DNA of 64,000 bases from Litorimonas sp965205225. Lineage in GTDB: Bacteria > Pseudomonadota > Alphaproteobacteria > Caulobacterales > Maricaulaceae. Location of the stretch: positions 186,001 to 250,000 of the forward strand of contig CBDBFZ010000003.1 in assembly GCA_965205225.1 (NCBI GenBank). The letters run 5' to 3'. The notes under the pieces are model-generated. The model did no database searches and had not been told where the DNA came from. It saw only the letters and a list, made by a program, of their open reading frames with translations. A program made the position numbers and the translations under genes. This document shows positions 61,201 to 64,000 of the stretch, piece after piece. Within the stretch, counting starts at the first letter, position 1; each line of letters starts with the position of its first letter.

Positions 61201-61788
61201 TTAACTCGAATCTTTGGAACCCAAACTCGATACATAGACAGGGCCGAACTCGACAGTCTGGGCTGCGCGCCCGAGTTGATATTCAACCTTAAGCGAGTCA
61301 GCCGGGTAATCAGCGTTAGCAACGCCCGTGATATTCATCAGCTCCCATTCGGTTCCGGGCAGAATGTCTTCAGATAGAATATAGTCCCAGGGCTCTTCGT
61401 TGCGGCCAACAAACATGACGACATTCGCTGTATCTTTTCCAGCTGCGGGCTTTTTTGTGCGGGCATAGAAAAAGACCTGAATTTCTTCACCCTTTGAAAC
61501 GGGCTCGGGAATCTCGGTGCTCAAGCTCGAATTCCAAGGCCGTTGCTGTTTCTTCCTGATGCGCACGCTGATCGCATTGCCTGATGTGAGAGCTTCAGCA
61601 TCGACCATTCTGGCCCCTATGTCATTGCCATTGGTCTCCCATTTTAAATCAAACGGGTTATGCAAAAGCTCGCCGGGCAGGGCGTCATCAAGCGCTTGCA
61701 ATGCGGCATCCTGAGCGTTGGCAGGTAGGCTCGTAAGCATCATTGTGCCAACTAAAAGGCTCATCACAGTTGATCGCATATTCATCAT
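61201..61788 (-). CDS. Secreted carbohydrate-binding-module-like protein
   Basis: 195 residues. A signal peptide (MMNMRSTVMSLLVGTMMLTSLPANAQ in two parts: charged start, hydrophobic core, Ala-x-Ala) precedes a single beta-sandwich-like domain. Features such as GNAISVRIRKKQQRPWNSSL, GEEIQVFFYARTKKP, VVMFVGRNEEPWDYIL and VEFGPVYVSSL resemble family 4/9-type carbohydrate-binding (galactose-binding-like) modules, often attached to glycoside hydrolases. Here it is free-standing. It follows the TPR gene on the same strand and lies close to a divergent GH3 gene, so a role in glucan capture is likely but inferred. Confidence 0.6.
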   Translation of the reverse strand: MMNMRSTVMSLLVGTMMLTSLPANAQDAALQALDDALPGELLHNPFDLKWETNGNDIGARMVDAEALTSGNAISVRIRKKQQRPWNSSLSTEIPEPVSKGEEIQVFFYARTKKPAAGKDTANVVMFVGRNEEPWDYILSEDILPGTEWELMNITGVANADYPADSLKVEYQLGRAAQTVEFGPVYVSSLGSKDSS

Positions 61789-61882
61789 ATTCGTCTTTCT
61801 CCCCAGAAGATATCTAATGTTCAGTCAAGTTGGACAATCCAAATCCACTAAATCTGTCCTAAAAGCAACACACGTTCTTCAG

Positions 61883-62662
61883 CTAGTTTGTTTGAGTCAT
61901 TTTTGTGACCTGCTGAGCGAGCGTCAGTGTTGCTTCTCGAATGGCAGCCATATCCTTGCAGGATCGCTTTTCGCATTTCCGACGGAGCTTGTTCAGTTTC
62001 TCCAACTGGTCGGCTGCGGTCCCAAAATCTCGTTCTCTCAGATGCAGCAATCCCAACCGCATGCGAGCATCATAATTCTTCTCGTCATGAAAAAGGGAGG
62101 TTTTAAAGGAGGCTTTTGCCTCGTCATATTTTCCGAGCTGAATTTCAGAAAGACCGGTCATGTAACTCGCGAAAGCGTAATCCTCATAGGTGACCCTTCC
62201 ATCGGTCAGTACGGTGCGGCCTTCAGAGCGTCGATTGATGAAGTTGGACGTCAGTCCGGGGTTTGTCGACAGAGAGGCACCCGATGACTGGATCGGGATG
62301 CCGCCGCCGCGTGAATTCACGCTTGAACTTAGATTGGAACTGGCATCTGCGAGCTGTTGGGATCGCTCAATACCGATTTCTGCGTCGCGGGCTGAATTCT
62401 CTTTCGCGCTTTCGAAGCGCCGCAAGCTCTTAAACTCGTTTTCAAACTCGATTTCCGCAGTCTCGAAATCACCGCGGAAAAACGCATCTATGCCTTCATG
62501 TTCGCCCAAAATCTGAGAGCCATAAGCGATCACTTCATCCTCGGACATATTCTGGCTATCCGGTTCAAGTTCCGGTGTTTGTGCGAAGGCCAGCGTCGCT
62601 AATAATAGGATGAAGAGGCTAGAGGCGAGAGTGCTTAGCCAGCGTGAGATGATATTTTTCAT
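61883..62662 (-). CDS. Secreted TPR protein of the carbohydrate locus
   Basis: 259 residues. A signal peptide (residues 1-27, ending FAQT) is followed by an acidic segment (SEDEVIAYGSQILGEHEGIDAFFRGDFETAEIEFE), a coiled Ser/Arg-rich middle and two TPR-like units near the C-terminus (ASYMTGLSEIQLGKYDEAKASFKTSL and ARMRLGLLHLRERDFGTAADQLEKL). A periplasmic scaffold is likely. It precedes the CBM-like gene by about 95 bases on the same strand and is divergent from the GH3 gene. Confidence 0.75.
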   Translation of the reverse strand: MKNIISRWLSTLASSLFILLLATLAFAQTPELEPDSQNMSEDEVIAYGSQILGEHEGIDAFFRGDFETAEIEFENEFKSLRRFESAKENSARDAEIGIERSQQLADASSNLSSSVNSRGGGIPIQSSGASLSTNPGLTSNFINRRSEGRTVLTDGRVTYEDYAFASYMTGLSEIQLGKYDEAKASFKTSLFHDEKNYDARMRLGLLHLRERDFGTAADQLEKLNKLRRKCEKRSCKDMAAIREATLTLAQQVTKMTQTN

Positions 62663-62688
62663 AATGCGACACTTCTAAATTGACGTGG

Positions 62689-62724
62689 CGATAATCATTA
62701 CTTACGCGATAATCATTACTTACG
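62689..62724. repeat. Perfect 2 x 18 bp tandem repeat in the divergent promoter region
   Basis: GCGATAATCATTACTTAC occurs twice without a gap, between the TPR and GH3 genes and next to the LacI-like site. Confidence 0.95.
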
Positions 62725-62730
62725 CATAGT

Positions 62731-62744
62731 GTTATCGCTACCAT
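62731..62744. promoter_or_regulatory. LacI-family operator candidate
   Basis: TGTTATCGCTACCA has the form TGnTAnCGnTAnCA, a near-palindrome with a central CG typical of LacI-family sugar regulators. It lies 48-61 bases before the likely GH3 start and 69 bases before the divergent TPR gene, where it could control both. Confidence 0.5.
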
Positions 62745-62791
62745 CCTAAAGCATGTTGGTAATGAAAGTCAAATGGGGGATATCAGGACTG

Positions 62792-64000
62792 ATGACGTAT
62801 ACAGAGAATTTCCGCCAAATGACGTTGGCTACAGCTTCAGCTTTTATTCTGATGGCTTGTTCTGGAACGGGACCAGACACGGTCGGGACCGCTAGTAGCA
62901 GCTCATCTTCCGAACTTAGTATCATCCACCCGGAAAAATGGCCGGAGATCATGACCGCTGCGCTGGATCCGGTTGTAGAAGCGAAGATTGATGACATTCT
63001 TTCCAAACTGACGCTGGAGCAAAAAGTCGGCCAGGTTATTCAGGGCGACACAAATTCTTTGACACCTGAGGACGTTAAAAATTATCGCCTTGGGTCTGTT
63101 CTGAGCGGCGGGAATTCCGCCCCTGGTGATAAGCCTTACGCGGCCACACAGGCTTGGCTGGACGCAGCTGACTCATATTTCGAAGCCTCGCTCGACCCGG
63201 ACGGTGTCGAAATCGCCATTCCTATTATCTGGGGTATCGATGCGGTGCACGGACACACGAACCTTATTGGCGGAGTCGTTTTTCCCCATAATATCGGATT
63301 GGGCGCAGCGAATGATCCAGACCTTATCCGTCGTATTTCGCAAGTGACAGCAACGGAACTCAATGTCTCGGGTCACGACTGGACGTTTGCGCCGACATTG
63401 GCGGTCCCGCAGAATGACCGATGGGGCCGGGGATATGAAGGATTCTCCGAAGATCCGAAGATCGTGAAATCCTATGGCGGGATGATTGTTGAGGGCCTGC
63501 AGGGTGAGTTGGGTTCAGACGATTTCATGGGTCCGGGCAAAGTGATCGCAACGGCGAAACACTTTCTTGGTGATGGCGGTACCGAAAACGGTGTGGATCA
63601 GGGCGATGCCCGAATCACAGAAGAAGAGCTCCGGGATATCCATCTGCCGGGTTACGAAACCGCTATCGCAACGGGCGCGCAATCGGTCATGGCTAGTTTT
63701 TCATCCTGGCAAGGCCAGCCCATGCACGGTCAGAAAGCGCTTCTGACGGACGTGCTCAAAGGGCGAATGAATTTTCGAGGTTTTGTCGTGGGGGATTGGA
63801 ATGGCCATGCGCTGATACCCGATTGTACGGCGACGGACTGCCCACAGTCTCTCAATGCGGGTTTGGACATGTATATGGCGCCTGACAGCTGGAAGGGCCT
63901 TTATGAGTCCACTCTGGTCCACGTGAAATCGGGCCGGATTCCGATGGAACGACTGGATGATGCTGTGCGCCGTATTCTGCGCGCGAAGGTGAGTTCCGGT
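62792..64000 (+). CDS. GH3 family beta-glucosidase lipoprotein (3' end outside window)
   Basis: An uninterrupted frame of 403 codons to the window edge. The ATG at 62792 has AGGA three bases before; another in-frame ATG is at 62762. The N-terminus ends in a lipobox (LMAC), so the enzyme is probably lipid-anchored. The GH3 (alpha/beta)8 domain shows LEQKVGQVIQGD, IPIIWGIDAVHGHTN, FAPTLAVPQNDRWGRGYEGFSEDP, AKHFLGDGGTENGVDQGD and the nucleophile Asp in GFVVGDWNGH. The pattern is that of marine exo-1,3/1,4-beta-glucosidases releasing glucose from beta-glucans. Confidence 0.93.
   Translation, partial: MTYTENFRQMTLATASAFILMACSGTGPDTVGTASSSSSSELSIIHPEKWPEIMTAALDPVVEAKIDDILSKLTLEQKVGQVIQGDTNSLTPEDVKNYRLGSVLSGGNSAPGDKPYAATQAWLDAADSYFEASLDPDGVEIAIPIIWGIDAVHGHTNLIGGVVFPHNIGLGAANDPDLIRRISQVTATELNVSGHDWTFAPTLAVPQNDRWGRGYEGFSEDPKIVKSYGGMIVEGLQGELGSDDFMGPGKVIATAKHFLGDGGTENGVDQGDARITEEELRDIHLPGYETAIATGAQSVMASFSSWQGQPMHGQKALLTDVLKGRMNFRGFVVGDWNGHALIPDCTATDCPQSLNAGLDMYMAPDSWKGLYESTLVHVKSGRIPMERLDDAVRRILRAKVSSG

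Overview
The window is a chromosomal segment of an alphaproteobacterium. NDUFS4-type ETC subunit, SdhE, DUF502, fabA-fabB, sucCD-sucAB, hemCD-tsaD-gpsA and a mitofilin-like membrane gene next to hemD together suggest a marine stalked or budding lineage (Hyphomonadaceae / Robiginitomaculaceae type). That placement is inferred from gene content and style, not from a search.

Layout. 1-5966 is housekeeping: a partial membrane gene, hemD, hemC, then divergent tsaD, a broken glutathione S-transferase gene, gpsA, and convergent surE-pcm. 6151-9200 is a nest of insertion sequences, with one IS5-family element split by another and followed by IS5 and IS30 remnants. 9205-16066 carries carA, an SDR reductase, a decayed HMG-CoA reductase fused to a truncated DUF2339 gene, yidD, a TPR protein and fabA-fabB. 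16073-18950 is a second IS island in which three IS5-family elements stand end to end, separated only by TA. 19051-29093 holds gpmA, several gene fragments, then sucC-sucD-(broken ridA)-sucA-sucB, closed by a clear terminator and an IS630 remnant. 29997-36699 has mfd, sdhE, recG and a DUF502 protein. 36789-42171 has a DUF3089 protein and a tightly coupled sulfur-amino-acid cluster (cysK, a rhodanese, metC) ending in a CE15-like esterase lipoprotein. tRNA-Arg(UCU) and the NDUFS4-like gene follow.

The accessory part is 43300-60780. Two giant paralogous genes (1634 and 1343 residues) flank a fatty-acid beta-oxidation pair (fadB/J-type and fadA) and a TonB-dependent receptor. Each paralogue has 21 acidic DxDGTxDR repeats mixed with YD-like segments, a seven-unit FG-GAP propeller, an RTX-like tail and a near-identical C-terminus. 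The first also has three cadherin-like repeats. The second is followed by an intact TIGR03032-type gene. The first is followed by only that gene's first few codons, cut off at an IS1595 remnant, so the unit gene plus partner was duplicated. The window ends in a carbohydrate locus: a CBM-like secreted protein and a TPR protein, divergent from a GH3 beta-glucosidase lipoprotein, with a LacI-type operator candidate between them.

Two themes run through the window. One is ongoing decay: GST, HMG-CoA reductase, RidA, DUF2306, an HNH-like gene and many IS pseudogenes are broken. The other is a set of perfect 14-19 bp tandem duplications scattered in IS elements, intergenic DNA, stop codons and gene ends. 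The second theme and the paired giant repeat proteins are the most unusual features.
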